A stretch of DNA of 64,000 nucleotides, taken from positions 806,001-870,000 of the forward strand of contig CM074148.1 of assembly GCA_037178625.1 (NCBI GenBank). The letters are read 5' to 3'. The notes under the pieces are model-generated. The model was not told the DNA's origin and did not search any database. It saw nothing but the letters and a program-made list of their open reading frames with translations. Below are positions 21,209 through 33,880 of this stretch, one piece after another; position 1 is the first letter of the stretch, and each line of letters starts with the position of its first letter. The position numbers were made by a program, and so were the translations under genes. This stretch comes from Skeletonema tropicum (taxonomy: Eukaryota; Bacillariophyta; Thalassiosirophyceae; Thalassiosirales; Thalassiosiraceae).

Positions 21209-21283
21209 TGAGAGGAAAACCCCGAACATTTTCGTGATCCCCATGCTTTTGCGAGTTAGAATATGCTGGGGGTTTTCCTCTCA
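21209..21283. other. Long hairpin 2 upstream of paralogue B
   Basis: Stem arms 21209-21233 and 21259-21283 pair at 22 of 25 positions; CC/GG adds two more pairs outside. Loop about 25 nt (…CCCCATGCTTTTGCGAGTTA). Lies 181 bp before the ATG at 21464. Loop and outer flank are shared with hairpin 1, while four stem base pairs have changed on both sides. Confidence 0.85.
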
Positions 21284-21463
21284 GGACTTTGTGTGACGAA
21301 TAATTAATGTAGTTAAATGGACTATAGATTTGTATAGATTCACAACTTTAAGGTCTTTGTGTGTGGAATCAGGTCTGCTTTGTGGCAAAAAAGGTTTTTT
21401 TTGTTCCCGCCATTTCTAATTTCATTTTCCTTCAGCATTTATCTGTCATTGCACATAGTAACC

Positions 21464-23654
21464 ATGTCGTCATGCCGCACTACCGGCCCTTCGCCTAGCC
21501 GCAACAACGGCGGCGAAAGCATACGAGACTCAGGGAACGTTTCATCAACACCTAAGCTTCGGTCTAGGACGCAAATTGTAACCCCGGCAACTACCACAAA
21601 TGAGCAAACGACGTCCTCAACGAAAGGCACAGGTGCACATCGACGCAGGTCGAAGAGGGGTTGCCAGTCATCTGAACGACTGACACCTCCTAAGTCATAT
21701 TTTACTGACCGCCAAGGCAAAGTCACATGTTTGATGTTTGGTCTCGATCCCAGCAATGAGGCTCATAAGAGAGTGATTTGTGTTGGATGCATGAGATGTG
21801 TTGGCAACGCTATTGTGGTGCCGGATGTAGTAAGACTTGGCTCTGCTTTGCACAATATTCGGTCACCAAGGCGCAAAAGCAATGTGGTTCTGTCTCTTCT
21901 GTCTCATGAAACAGAGCGACGCCATGAAAGACTTCGATGGCACTGCCACCCAAGTTAATCAACGGGACCTTAAGATGTTGCAGGAATTTGGGCGTATGTA
22001 CTGCGAAGAGGTGAGCAAAGTCAATAAAGCAGATCAGGGATCGAAGTTCAAACCGAATATCACGCAGAATGTGACATACTCAATCACAAACGTTCCATTA
22101 CTTGATATCCCTCTTGATTGTGTCACCTACGCGACCATGCATGTAGTGTTGGGACTCACGAAGTGGTTGGTTGATGTCACAATTTCGGGATACGAGCACA
22201 TTGAGGCGAAAGCGGCAGCAAAGCAAAGTGAAGGAGATGCAAGTAATGACGGAGCAGTGTTTAGAGAAGAAATTGAATCGACCTTGAAGAAACTACAAAG
22301 ATATGTTGAATTTCTTGACGATCAGGCGAAGGATGCTAAGTCTGCAGTCATAAGCCACAACGCAATATTAGAGAGGATCACTACACTATCGGAAGAACTG
22401 GGTGCAATATTGGAAGGAAAAGAGGCTATTAACTCAGCTGCTGAACCGATGGTAGTCACAAATACAAGAGAGGAAGAAATCAGGGCACTGCTGGAGTCAC
22501 TGCGTCTTCAAATTATTGACAACAATAGTGACAATGATGAAGGCAGTGGTGAAGATTCTTATTGCGTGAAGTACTTGCAAATGGTGCTTGAGCAGCAATG
22601 TATTACGAACGAGACAATCAAAGAGTGTGAAGAATATTTGAAAGATCACAGCAGCAATGCATACAGAGTTTTCACTGCAGTGATGAAACAGTATGGTGTG
22701 GATCAAACTACTTACTTTCAGGGTTCGATCGTCGGAAATCATTGCATGACCTTTGGAGAAAAGTCTAAGGACATCTACGGTAAAGCGGCCAAAGAATTGG
22801 AGCCCATCATTGGTGTAGACGATGAATTGAAGCGCGAATTACATGCATTTACGGATAGACTGAAATCCATCTCGGAAGTGTGGTTCAAAATCATGAGAGT
22901 GATGAAGTCAGTCGAGATTCAATCGGACGAGGCAATTAGTCACTTTCAACAGGATACTGTGACATTGCGAGATCTGATATATAAACTTGTCGTAACTGAT
23001 GTTCCGATTTCTGGGTGGAAAAGGAAGTTGACAAGATCGATGAAGGCGCATCTTCTGTTTGGTCTCCATCTTTTGAAGCAGCTGCAAATGTGGGGCACTC
23101 TTGGTGGTATAGATGAACAAAACATAGAGACCTGTCATGCGATCTGGAATAAGTTATTGCGCCAGTTTGGAGCTACCCGTGGCAATGAACTCCAGAAGAA
23201 AGTGTTGAGTGAGTATCTATTTCAAACTTCACCATTTTTACATTGTGCAAAAGATCATGTGAAGAAGGAGACCAAGTCAAAACGGAAGAAGAAAACGAAC
23301 AGTGGAGTCCAGAATTCTCGGCGCTGCGAAGAGGTTACTGATGTCGCATTGGTTGATAGTAATGTCGTGCTTGGTCCTTTGGCGACTAGCATCAATGACG
23401 AAGAGGCTCTCCACCAAGAACTAGTACTCACGGATGAAGTTGTTGCGGATGATGTTGCGGTAGTTAACAGTGACGGCAGCGATGATGATGCAGCCATAAA
23501 AGTGACAGAAAATGATACTATGATCAAAATTTGCAATCATCCTGGTTGTGGGAAAATGCGGCTTGCTATGGCATGGCGTATCCATCAATATGAGTGCCAC
23601 GAAGTGGTTACCACCGATACCAACAGTGGTGAGGATATGAATGTTGATGGTTGA
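21464..23654 (+). pseudogene. Zinc-finger transposon-type protein, paralogue B
   Basis: Start ATG 21464 with a Ser/Arg/Thr-rich N-terminus. A Cys-rich block follows (VICVGCMRCVGN), then a frame change near 21820-21840 into a frame open for ~600 codons: FGHQGAKAMWFCLFC, a short Leu-rich block (TYATMHVVLGLTKWLVD), a long helical region, MWGTLGGIDEQNIETCHAIWN, RQFGATRGNELQKKV, and a terminal zinc finger (C-x4-C-x11-H-x4-H, ICNHPGCGKMRLAMAWRIHQ). The HQG…C-x2-C plus H..LGL arrangement is typical of large eukaryotic transposon proteins, but I cannot name the superfamily. No TIRs or target duplication were found around it. The second frame is otherwise undamaged, so one indel separates it from an intact gene. 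Confidence 0.6.
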
Positions 23655-24377
23655 TGCCAATTGGCAGGCTTAGTATATGTATAAATGTAATTGTGACTAT
23701 GAGATGGTAGATTGTTGAATTAGTTGCATTTTAATTGGAGATATTCATCATGTAAGGCAGGTGGAAGAGAGACTCGTCATGGTTGTTAGCTAGAGAGATA
23801 CCTTGGCTTGATGGAAAAAATGCTATCGCCAACATCGCTAAAATATCCAAAATGTAAGGCTGGTCGGGCCGTGCACCGAAGCGAAGCAGGAGGCAGGAGG
23901 AACAACACTTTCAGAGAGAGAAAGAACAAAGACACAGATAGACAGAGAAATTATCATGTGTACCGATTCCGACAAATTTTAGTCTATTGAGTTTGTCACA
24001 AACGTGACACAATATCGATGAAAATGCATGCGTCACACGAACAAATGAGAACCAACAGCTCAGGTGTAATGACGTGTTGTTGAAGTTGAAGTGACACAGA
24101 CGTGGCAAAATCCAAAAAAAAAGATGCGCCGGAGGCGGAGAATGTCAGTTTTGTCATTTCCGCGAAGAAGCTTGAGACATTATCAATCACGAGAAAGACA
24201 ATTTGAATTGGTAAAATTGTGCACAACACAATTCTACTAAATACTCAAGTAATTATCTAACATCACAACAAACCAGAACATCACCGTCCACCAAATACAC
24301 TACGTCTACGACGTCATTGCAGAGCAACTTTATAGCCGAATTCCGTTGTAAAAAGACTACTAACAAACCAAAGTGCA
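23655..24377. other. Intergenic, no gene
   Basis: Only short frames without coding character; no repeat or element end recognised. Holds the presumed promoter of the following gene. Confidence 0.4.
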
Positions 24378-27036
24378 ATGGCCAACTACAAAATGACACA
24401 ATACTCGACAGGCCCCGAGGGCCTGCGCTGAACCCGCCACAGGCACCACCACGCCACCACTCTCAGCCACATTCTGCGCACCCCTGTTTATTCCTTTGCG
24501 TTGAAACACTCTCCGTCTGCGTCACTTGTGTCTATATCTCCAACTGCTGCGACCAAGAAACACGATGCTACTGACGGTAACATTGAGGTGAAGAGTAGCC
24601 AAGGTAATGAAGTTACTTCTAACACCGAGTAAGTATTCATCTTGTACTTAAGGTCATTGCTGGCATTTTGAAATTTTTTTCGCCCCGGTGAAATTTTTTC
24701 AATTCACTCATCTTCAACTATTGTGCCATTCACTTCACTAAATACTTAGATCTGTTACTACCATCGTGGAAGGTCTCCCCGGATGGTCGAAGATTAGCAT
24801 CCCTCGCAAGAATGGAGGTCGCTCTGATTCTTACTATCTTTCACCACCTGCACTTGGGTCTACACAAGTAAAATTTAATTCACTGAAGAAGGCCAAGGAA
24901 TATCATCTCAGATCAACTACGATATCCAATGAAGAGAGTGATGCGTCAAGTGTTGATTCGGACAATGTTTGCAGCGATGTTAACGCTGACGCTGCGTGCA
25001 GTAGCGACGATGAGGATGAGGATCAGCCAGTTATGCCCCCTTACTCACGTAGGGCTGGAAGAAAGGAACGTTCCATTTTTGACTCGAGCGAAAGTGAAAA
25101 CGAAAGCATTGACGACAATGTCAAATTTGGCGCAGCTGCAAGTACTCTTCCTGGCTACTCGTCTGATCTCAGTGACGAGTCTGAACCTGGTTATCTCGTG
25201 TACAGTTGTTCCCCTTCGAAGTCTAAAACTCCTCATCACTGCCACCTCACTTATAATCGTCGCTCAAAGGAATTTTACAACGAGAACTCTTTGGTAGAAT
25301 TGAGTTCTGAAGCTGATGGTCAACCCCCAGTCAAGCATCTGATCCCTTGCATTGCTCAACTCTATGAACTCAACGAACCTCACAACATCAGGCTTACTAC
25401 AGCCAAGGGACTTTTACGTGTTCTGAAAAAAGAGTTGAGGAAGCCTGTTGAGAAGACTGCTAGTGCAGTGGCGTTGACGCTGCATCAAAAGCATGCTTTG
25501 ACTCAACTCATTGATGATTACAGTGGTGGGAAAGCTTTCGGATTGCGCACCACTCGCTTTCATGTCACGGTGCTATGCGCAATTTCAAAATTACTCAACA
25601 AGTCTTTCATTCTTATTTCACCACCTCTGGATGGTGAAACATCAGTTGGCGTTTTACACGTTAGCCCTTGTCAGTTCCATGATTTCGTACACAAACGTGG
25701 ACCTGATTATTTTCCATCAAATGAAGAAGACGATTTATTGGAGATTTTGTGTACGAGTCATGTCCATGAGACATATTTGAATAGGGAGGTCGTTGGTGAC
25801 GCGTTCGTAATCGGCGCTGAAATGAACTTCGAGTTGAACAAGGTAGATGGATTTCATGCTGCTACAAAGCTTCTTCCCGAATTTGATCTAACTAATACTG
25901 ATAGTGATGACGAGGTCACCGATTCTCCTCGTATGGATCGAAAGAAGTCATTGAAAAGTGTTAGCAGCGACGGCAAAGGCGAAGTGCAAGATCCCTACGT
26001 CACACCAAAAGCGAAGAAGCCCAAATACGAGTCGAAGACACAAGAAGAGAAATCTACCTCACACGGTAGTACAGTAATCAATCCTTACAAATCATCTACC
26101 GATTTGTTGTCAGGTAAGTCAACCTCGCTCTCTGTCGCGGATAAGAGTGATAATGGTCATCACGGAACCTCTGGTAGCAACGAATTGAAGGTTGGTTGGG
26201 GTTCGTCACCACGTGCAATCGAGAAATTGAGTAAAAGCTTGAAGACCACTTCAGCTCATGCTTCTCAAAATAACAGCGGTGGTAAAGCTGTTCTTGAGGT
26301 CACTCACGGAGTAACTGATCGATCCACCGGTGAATTGGTCCATATGGCCATTTTTAGCTACCTTCCAAGCGAGTTGTGGTGGTTTAAGGGACCTCCTGTC
26401 AATACTGCGTTCGAGCTATTCTTCGCCGTCGCAGGACCCGCACCGTTGAAGCCTCCAGCATCTTGTTACAACACGTTTTCTGAGTCGTTCATTCGCAGTG
26501 CACGTCATGGCAAAAACTCTTATATGAGGAAAGGCCGTATTGTCGATGGTCAGCTTCCCTATCCTGTGAAGAAGGTCATTTTTGAGATTCGTAGTAATCC
26601 ATCTGGATTTCCTTTGCAAGTCGTGGTTAAGAAATTCGAATCCAACCTAAGAAGCATGTGTAGCGACGGGAGTGTTCTAGCTGCTTATACGTTCGACCAC
26701 CTCGAGTCGACTGCTCCGGGACTTCTAAGCGGTTTCCTCGACGGGAAGTTCAAAAAAAGTAGCGAGAAGAATGTTCCTTACGCTAGCGAACAGGAGCTCA
26801 AGGATTTCTTCAAACACGACATCGAACAAGCTTTCAAGCCCGGATTCGCTAGAGTTGAACTCAACATCAACTTTGACAAGTATTTTTGCGATTTCACCAT
26901 TCAGCAGTTCCTAATCTCGCTTGGATACAATTCCTTCGAAGAGATGAAGGACGAAGAAAGGTCGAACCTTTACAAATACGGTCGCTTTCCTGCTTGGCAG
27001 GAAATTAGCGAGGAAGGTATCAGTGGCAGCGTGTAA
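24378..27036 (+). pseudogene. MBD-like domain protein with an in-frame TGA near the start
   Basis: ATG at 24378 opens MANYKMTQYSTGPEG, hits TGA at 24429-24431, then the same frame stays open to a GTAAGT donor (exon end 24628). It continues after a 121 nt intron from 24750, in phase, to the TAA at 27034-27036. The start of exon 2 has an MBD-like block (GLPGWSKISIPRKNGGRSDS, YYLSPP, then FNSLKKAKEY). Residues after that are acidic/Ser-rich. The C-terminal 280 residues (LPSELWWFKGPPVNTAFELF, YPVKKVIFEIRSNPSGFPLQ, LNINFDKYFCDFTIQQFLIS) look folded but match nothing I recognise. The next coding frame begins at its stop codon. It may be element-linked: the other MBD-like gene (9078-9926) also adjoins a Helitron fragment. 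Apart from the single TGA the gene is intact. Confidence 0.6.
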
Positions 27037-27213
27037 TGGCACTATTTTATTGCTGGGGTTGTAATTGGGGCGAATCATTTGAGGACGAGTGGTGGGGTGG
27101 ACCTATGATTTGCATTAGCTTACGCTGCTCCCGGGGGTTTCGTTTTTGTTTCTATTCATTCTTACTTGTGCGTTTTAAACAAGTAATCTCACGTTCTTAC
27201 ACTTATCACCAAT

Positions 27214-27479
27214 TGTCACAAGCAAATAGGACCGGTATTGATTGTGCAACTAGAGCCAGAAGAGACCACTAGGAACACGGATATCATGGTGACTAAGCTT
27301 AAGAGCTAAAGAAGTGGGCTATTCCCAAAGGTGATGAAGGAGCACCAACGTGCGACGTCATCTTGTGTGAGAGGATCAATCACGGGTTCTCACCGTGGTT
27401 GCTACTTGACACGTGTGAACAGGAAGAATGACTGTCATAACGGTATTGGGATACCAGAAGAGAGTCATATCCTGTGACA
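27214..27479 (+). repeat. Left LTR
   Basis: 266 bp, identical by eye to the copy at 32251-32516; TG…CA ends, with a short inverted terminus (TGTCACA / TGTGACA). Confidence 0.92.
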
Positions 27480-30400
27480 TTCTCCCCCGAACTTGTGTGA
27501 ACCAAAAACGAGCTGTCAAGACTGGAAAACCCATGGCAAGCCATCCGGATAAAAAACCAGTCTAACAGATAGAAACCAAAACCCAACTTGGGAAAAAAAG
27601 ACCTCCAGGCAATGTCAATTTCGATCGAATCAAGGACGTAAGTTCTTTTGTGATATTAGAGCAACCAAATGTACTTTCCTTGACATCGGTTGTGTGTGCA
27701 TAGGATTTGGCCAAGACGTCGTTGTTCAACGTTCAGTTTCCATTTCCAATTCGAATAATTTCTCTATACACACCCCCTGTACTCCTCAATACTATGGGGT
27801 CTTTATCAATTGTTGTAGCGCTCACTAGACTAAACTAACTGAGGCTCGTTTTTGTATCGTACAGTTCCTTTCGTGTCAACTTCAGTCGCTTGAAGAAGAG
27901 ACCTCCGTTGGAGTCTCTGCTTTCGGCAGATTTAAGACTTTAAAAACGGCTAGATCAAAGCCTACGAACCAAATCAGTATTTGGGATCGCGACGCTTCGA
28001 AGTTCTTTCGAGCGTTTGGAACTATCCACCAATTTCTTTCGGCAGCGGCCATCCTGGCGACCAGAGTATAACAAGTGTCTATCTTGGACAACGCTTTACT
28101 GGCTTCGCAAGGCTGCGTTAAACGGTGTGGTACGAAGAGACCAGATTGTCTTCCGGCTGCATTCGGATTTGACGATCGGGCTGCATCAACAGGTTCACAA
28201 GTGACTCTGTTTTTGCGGCAGTAGTACTGCGGTGGGTGCATTGTAATTGTAACAAGTACATATTGCACTCCGTCCAGAGAGGTTGTATCATCTCTGTATT
28301 CTTGAATATCGTGACTTACGTGTTGGAAGAGTATCACTGGCTTCATGTGCATTCATCACTTCTGCCTAAAACGATTTAATCAAGAGTCTTGAAGAACAGG
28401 TAGAGAGTCCGCTTGAACTTCACTTGAAGTGTGAGAAGAGGAGTCACTCTATCTCGCGGATTCACCAACATCCCGTTCGAATCTTTGGTAGTGGGAAAGT
28501 CAACCACTTTGAACGAGCCGTGGAAGGTCGATCATAGTTTCACACATAATAATGGCAATTTGAATGTTGCAAAGGGGTAAGCGCATCCTGAGCTCCCTCC
28601 TCAGCCTTCTTTGGCACCTCTACCTCAATCGAATCTAATATCAGATCAGACGATAGGGCAACAACAACTGCATGCACAACTGCATAACTTCCTGATAAAA
28701 TAAGCGTACTTGCATCAGTACCTGTCAGAACCTCGTTGACGTAAAGTGCGTTCTTACGATCCATCGGCCTAAGGCACAAAACGGTCGTGATATACCAGAT
28801 CCCCTAAGCAAGGTCTTGGATCTTGGATTGAAGAGCTGCCGGAATCACCACAGAGGTATCTCCTTTTGCATCGTTGCATAGGCTCTGCATACATCATCTC
28901 TGTCGAAGATCATTAGAATATTTCTCGATCCCATTAGAATGTTGCGGCAGGTCCAGGAACATACGTAGCTAGCTTTGCTTCATCAACGTTTATATCAGAA
29001 CACTATCTTCTACTTCCATGTCGTGTGTGACTATGCGCAGTCACAAGAGCTTACCATTTGTCTTCGTCATCTTTAGATCAGCCACTCAAAGAGCTGCTGT
29101 CTTCCCAAGTCTGCATTATAACAGCGCACTCCAATGAGCTGCTGTCGGTACCTCTTCCTTTGTAGGTGTGGCATGTGTCGTGAAGGATGACGCTGTCAAA
29201 CGCTGGTAATGTATGTACTACTTTCCTTTACGCTGAAGCATCACACCCTCGACCACTGAGGATCTCAACTGAGGCAGCGCAGCCTCGCTAGCACTAGCCC
29301 CGTCGCAGTCGTAATATCTTCCCCTTGCAATTAGTTTGAGGTTGATTTGATGAACATGAGTAGAGATTGTCTCCCGGAGGGTATGGCGGCCCTCGCCCTG
29401 TCTTTAGACCGGAAGAACTCCAGGCACAAATGCCGAGAGGAGGTGATAGCACATTACTCACCCGCACTCCGACACGCGCCCTTGAACTTCTTTTCGAAGT
29501 TCAAGCTTCATCACTTCATCTCCTGTTATGCACCACGACAGGTGCCAGGCAATGAGCGTCTTCAAGAATCGATACTCCCCCAAGCCTCGCTTGAAGGCAG
29601 TAAACTCAGCCAATGCTGAACAACTCTGAAATTGGAAACGCCTTAGACATGCATCTAGTCGCTGGCGATTGATCATGGGAACGCTTCCTTGTTTGGTAAG
29701 CATCCCTCCTCCCCGTACCATATTGACCGAATTTCGAGGAGGCCCCACATGTGCCACTAAAAGCAGCGGAGCAGATCTATTGGTAGTCTTGGTACAACAC
29801 ACAAGAACTAAGATGGCAACCATCATCGTCGAAATAACAATTTCCAGATGGTGTATCCAAGTGTTAGTCACTTCCTGGGCATGGTAAGTGTCTTTTGCAG
29901 CATTTACTTGGAAGCCTTGAGAACTGCCTTGAGCACGCTTCTCTCTTATTTGATCATTATTACCTGCGTTGTGTACACCAAACAACAGGTCGTTCCGATA
30001 GAGTTAAACACTTTCTCATCATGTATTACAACATTTCAGTAGAAGATGTCCGGGTGCAAGTGTAGCTCCCTCGATGGCCTGCTCTGTACTGAACCCTCCA
30101 TGACGCAGGCTTGGCGAGCTCTGTCCCATCTGAGTATCCAATAATCAGGTCACCGAACTATGAACGAAATTTACCATCAGCCGATGAATGTCTCAAGTGC
30201 ATTGGAAGAAGGTGAACCTCCCGAAACACGGTGAGCAGTCGGCTACGGATCTCAGCCACTCTCGGACTGTAGGACGAGCATTGAGCAAGCAGCCAGCTTT
30301 CTCGCAAGTCCTCCACTAGTTGTCTTCAACAACAGCGGTTTAGAAGGACGATGTCTTGTAGTTATCATCTCGTTGTGCTGGTATGCGCCTGTTTGCGACC

Positions 30401-31371
30401 CTGCCTTGATTTCCGCATGTGCTTTTCCACTTGCTCGAGCAATCCTTGAACGTCCTCTCCTTCACGTGAGAAGTACATCCAGCAAGGATAGTTAAGTCGG
30501 ATGCATCGAGGTGTGTGCAGGTTCCTTTTGAACACCGTAGGTAATCTGCAGCAGCATGGTTCCAACCACAATCATATTCGCCGACGCGAGATTGCGTTGT
30601 GAAAGTAGTCTTCCTTTTCTAGGCATGACCACCGTATTAGTATTGATAGAGTAGTCTCTCCTACGAGACCCACCACTCCGGATAATGTTTGAATTTGAGC
30701 TTGCGCAAGAGATTCCTTTCGACTGTCGCGTGTAAACAAGACAGAGAATCAAGGTACGAGATTCGGGACTCGGGACACTTGCCATGGACACAAAGTACCA
30801 AGGAAGTCCCCTTCCCTTCAGACTAACATCTGAATTGCTCATTAGTATTTTGGAAGATCTCTTTGGTGGAAGAAACGGCACACCAAAGGATATAATCCGA
30901 TATCTAGGAGAAGCAGAGTAGACAATCGTTACTCCCCCATGACCTTGTCTTCTGAAATATGTTAGGCATGATTGCCACGTTGGCCAACCACATTTAGAGA
31001 ACATGGACAATCCATGGCTGCCACAGCGGCACAGACCATTTTGGTTTGGTAATTCCAGTTCAGATTGCTCTTGAATTGTTTCTCTCATTCCTCCTCCTCC
31101 CACAATGCAAGCAAGAGGCTGGTCATCCTAGATGCACCAGTGAATAAGGATGAATTTACGCTAAATAGTTCGTCGCTGGATAGAAATGACTTGAACAGTA
31201 CGCTGTGCGTAACTGAATAGACATGACCTTTCTTTGAACAGCACGCTGTGCGCAACTGAATAGACTTGATCTTTCTTTAACCAGGACGTCGCTGCACATG
31301 TTGAATCAACAGGGACAAATAAAGGGACAAATAAACACGATTTGCTTTCACAGCAATATAATTTTTATTAA

Positions 31372-31905
31372 TTAGGGTAGGTGGTTCAATTGCACGTTCG
31401 ACTTCGCCCAGTGGGGTATAATCGTCTCGTCATCCTGAGGTACTCGCTTGAGCAAGGCGTAGACTACCTCGGCAACACTGTGTAATAACCAACAATCCAT
31501 CAAGGCTAAGCGGCTGCGACAATCACAATCTGTACAGAATGCGTCGACAAACATGCTCTCAATAGCTCCAGCTACATGCACTATCATGCTGTAAAGATCA
31601 AAACTCTCCACACCTTCTCAGAGGTAGACAAGAGAGTGCGTATTTTTCCAATTGCGACCAGCGTCTTATAAGGAATAAATACTTCTAAGTCTGCTAACTA
31701 TATCCGCAAACTCTGTTGTTGTGAGGGTATCATCTCGCCTAACAGCAGATGACTCTCGATATGTGAGGGTTGGATGAGAGAACACTTCTCCCCCCACACG
31801 TAATTCTAATCGTAGTCCATCGCTCAACAGCTGATGTCCTTTGGATTTAGATGACCGTAGTCTTTTTATTGGAATGAAATTCCTTATTGTGATGAGCTGT
31901 GCCAC
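31372..31905 (-). other. Possible small captured coding pieces in the retroelement
   Basis: Two neighbouring minus-strand frames look more protein-like than the rest of the interior: 31905-31666 (MAQLITIRNFIPIKRLRSSK…) and 31611-31372 (…SMFVDAFCTDCDCRSRLALM…). They could be exons of one short gene or chance. No family recognised. Confidence 0.2.
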
Positions 31906-32250
31906 GGTGCATTCTCGCCATGGGCACTTCCTCTACATGAGGAGAATCGAAATTCTTTTCTCACCTCCGATGCACTTCTGTCAACGTCGAAACACACTTC
32001 TATCGCACGCCGTCACATCTCCATGGTAGCACGAAACGCCGAGCGTTCATCGCACATCCATGTGTTGACAAAATGGATCTTCTAGAAGCCAATCGATTTT
32101 GTTGTACTAGCTCACGGTTCACAAACCCACCAATGTGGATATGCGCTGAATAATATTAATTTTTTTCTTCTCAAAGGTCGATCTTTCCCGACCGATGAAG
32201 GATTCTTTTGCTTTGCACCCAGTAAACTGGATGGAAATATTTATAAATAA

Positions 32251-32516
32251 TGTCACAAGCAAATAGGACCGGTATTGATTGTGCAACTAGAGCCAGAAGA
32301 GACCACTAGGAACACGGATATCATGGTGACTAAGCTTAAGAGCTAAAGAAGTGGGCTATTCCCAAAGGTGATGAAGGAGCACCAACGTGCGACGTCATCT
32401 TGTGTGAGAGGATCAATCACGGGTTCTCACCGTGGTTGCTACTTGACACGTGTGAACAGGAAGAATGACTGTCATAACGGTATTGGGATACCAGAAGAGA
32501 GTCATATCCTGTGACA
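32251..32516 (+). repeat. Right LTR
   Basis: Second copy of the 266-bp repeat; followed directly by the duplicated CCAAT. Confidence 0.92.
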
Positions 32517-33847
32517 CCAATTTATATGTTCAAAAGCTCGAAAGCACATCGTCGCGTATTTGAATGCATGGTTTCTTGCCAATACTAAACGCAATCGACA
32601 AGGTAAACATGGCATAAGTTCTCATGATGTCCAAGACCTCGCCAATGACATCATTGATCGAATCCAAGGTGGGAACGAATCATTGTCGCTCGACTTCTCT
32701 CCTTCGGGGTCCAATGCAACTATCCCTGTAACAATAAAGGCTTCCGATGTGTTGTGGTTACAGAAGATGGATCCAGATCCACTGTCACCGCACACTAAAC
32801 AGCAGTGCAAGAGATTGGTCAGAAACACAATGAAGAGCTTGCAGAAGTGCTCCCGTCCCGCACCTGTTGGCTATCAAACATTTGTTACTGGCAATGAGCA
32901 CTGTTTTTCATTGCCATTCTTGTCGACCAACCCTTCCCAACTCCTATCTTGCTGCGTACACTCTACTGAATTGCTAAGTTACCTTGAGGATAGTAGCGGC
33001 AGCTACTTTTTGGAACTCTCTTCGTGATACTATCGGAACAAACCCCATCATCATCAATGGCATGGATGTCAGGACGTTGTTGCCAGAGCAGTGGTTGAAT
33101 GATTCGATTGTAAACTTCTGGATTAGGTTGATTGGAATACCACACACACCTTCCTGTTTATCCTCGCAAGTACATGTATTTTCAAGTCATTTTCTATCCG
33201 GTGTATTGCTGAACGGTTACTCTTCTGATCTGAGACGCTGGCTTCGCAAAATCAACATATTCTCGAAGAAGTTGTTACTGTTCCCGTTTTGTGGCTCCGG
33301 TCACTGGAGTTTGACAGCAGTTTTCAACCCATCAATGATTAAGCAGACTTCAAGACGCTGGGGCGATGCTTCGTACTCTAATGAAGTCACTTGCATGGTG
33401 CACTTTGACTCTCTCGGCACAATTACTATCCATAATGGCAGTGATATCACCTGGGCCATAAGGACAGTTTTGAATGAAGAGTGGGATCGACATTACAATA
33501 CAACTCTTGATAAGACCTCACGCCCATTCTCGCATCGATGTCTACCATTATTATCACCCAAAGTTCCTCAACAGCAACAGTCGAACTCTTTTGACTGTGG
33601 CGTGTATACATGCCGCTTCGCTTTCAATGCTATCCAGCTCCTGAAAGTTCGACTTACCATGAATGACATTCACAACAAGTTGAGGACACGCTGTTTGATT
33701 TTTCTGGGGACGATATAACAAGAATGCGAGTGCAGATACATGCTCTGCTTCAAGCAATTACCGAGCACTATAAGAGACACCGAGTTACTTCAGCTGACTC
33801 AACGACGGCGACAGTTACTGATGCCCATGATGTAGCGATGAACTTGT

Positions 33848-33880
<33 letters not shown>

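Larger units (their letters stand above)
27214..32516 (+). mobile_element. Non-coding LTR retroelement (LARD-like), 5.3 kb
   Basis: Two direct 266-bp repeats, apparently identical by eye, begin TGTCACAAGC and end CCTGTGACA (27214-27479 and 32251-32516). They are flanked by the 5-bp duplication CCAAT (27209-27213 and 32517-32521). TG…CA ends, direct repeats and a 5-bp duplication define an LTR retrotransposon. Apparent identity of the repeats implies recent insertion. The 4.77 kb interior holds no gag, protease, reverse transcriptase, RNase H or integrase motif on either strand. A canonical TGG primer-binding site after the left LTR or a long purine tract before the right LTR is not evident, so it would depend on proteins from a related element. 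Orientation is nominal. Confidence 0.88.

Noticed and set aside
28455..28500. GTTCGAATC word resembling a tRNA T-loop
   Set aside because: No acceptor or anticodon stem can be formed around it.
27480..32250. Several 150-200 codon frames inside the LTR element
   Set aside because: No reverse transcriptase, integrase, protease or gag motif on either strand; compositions look random. Only the two small frames at 31372-31905 were kept, at low confidence.
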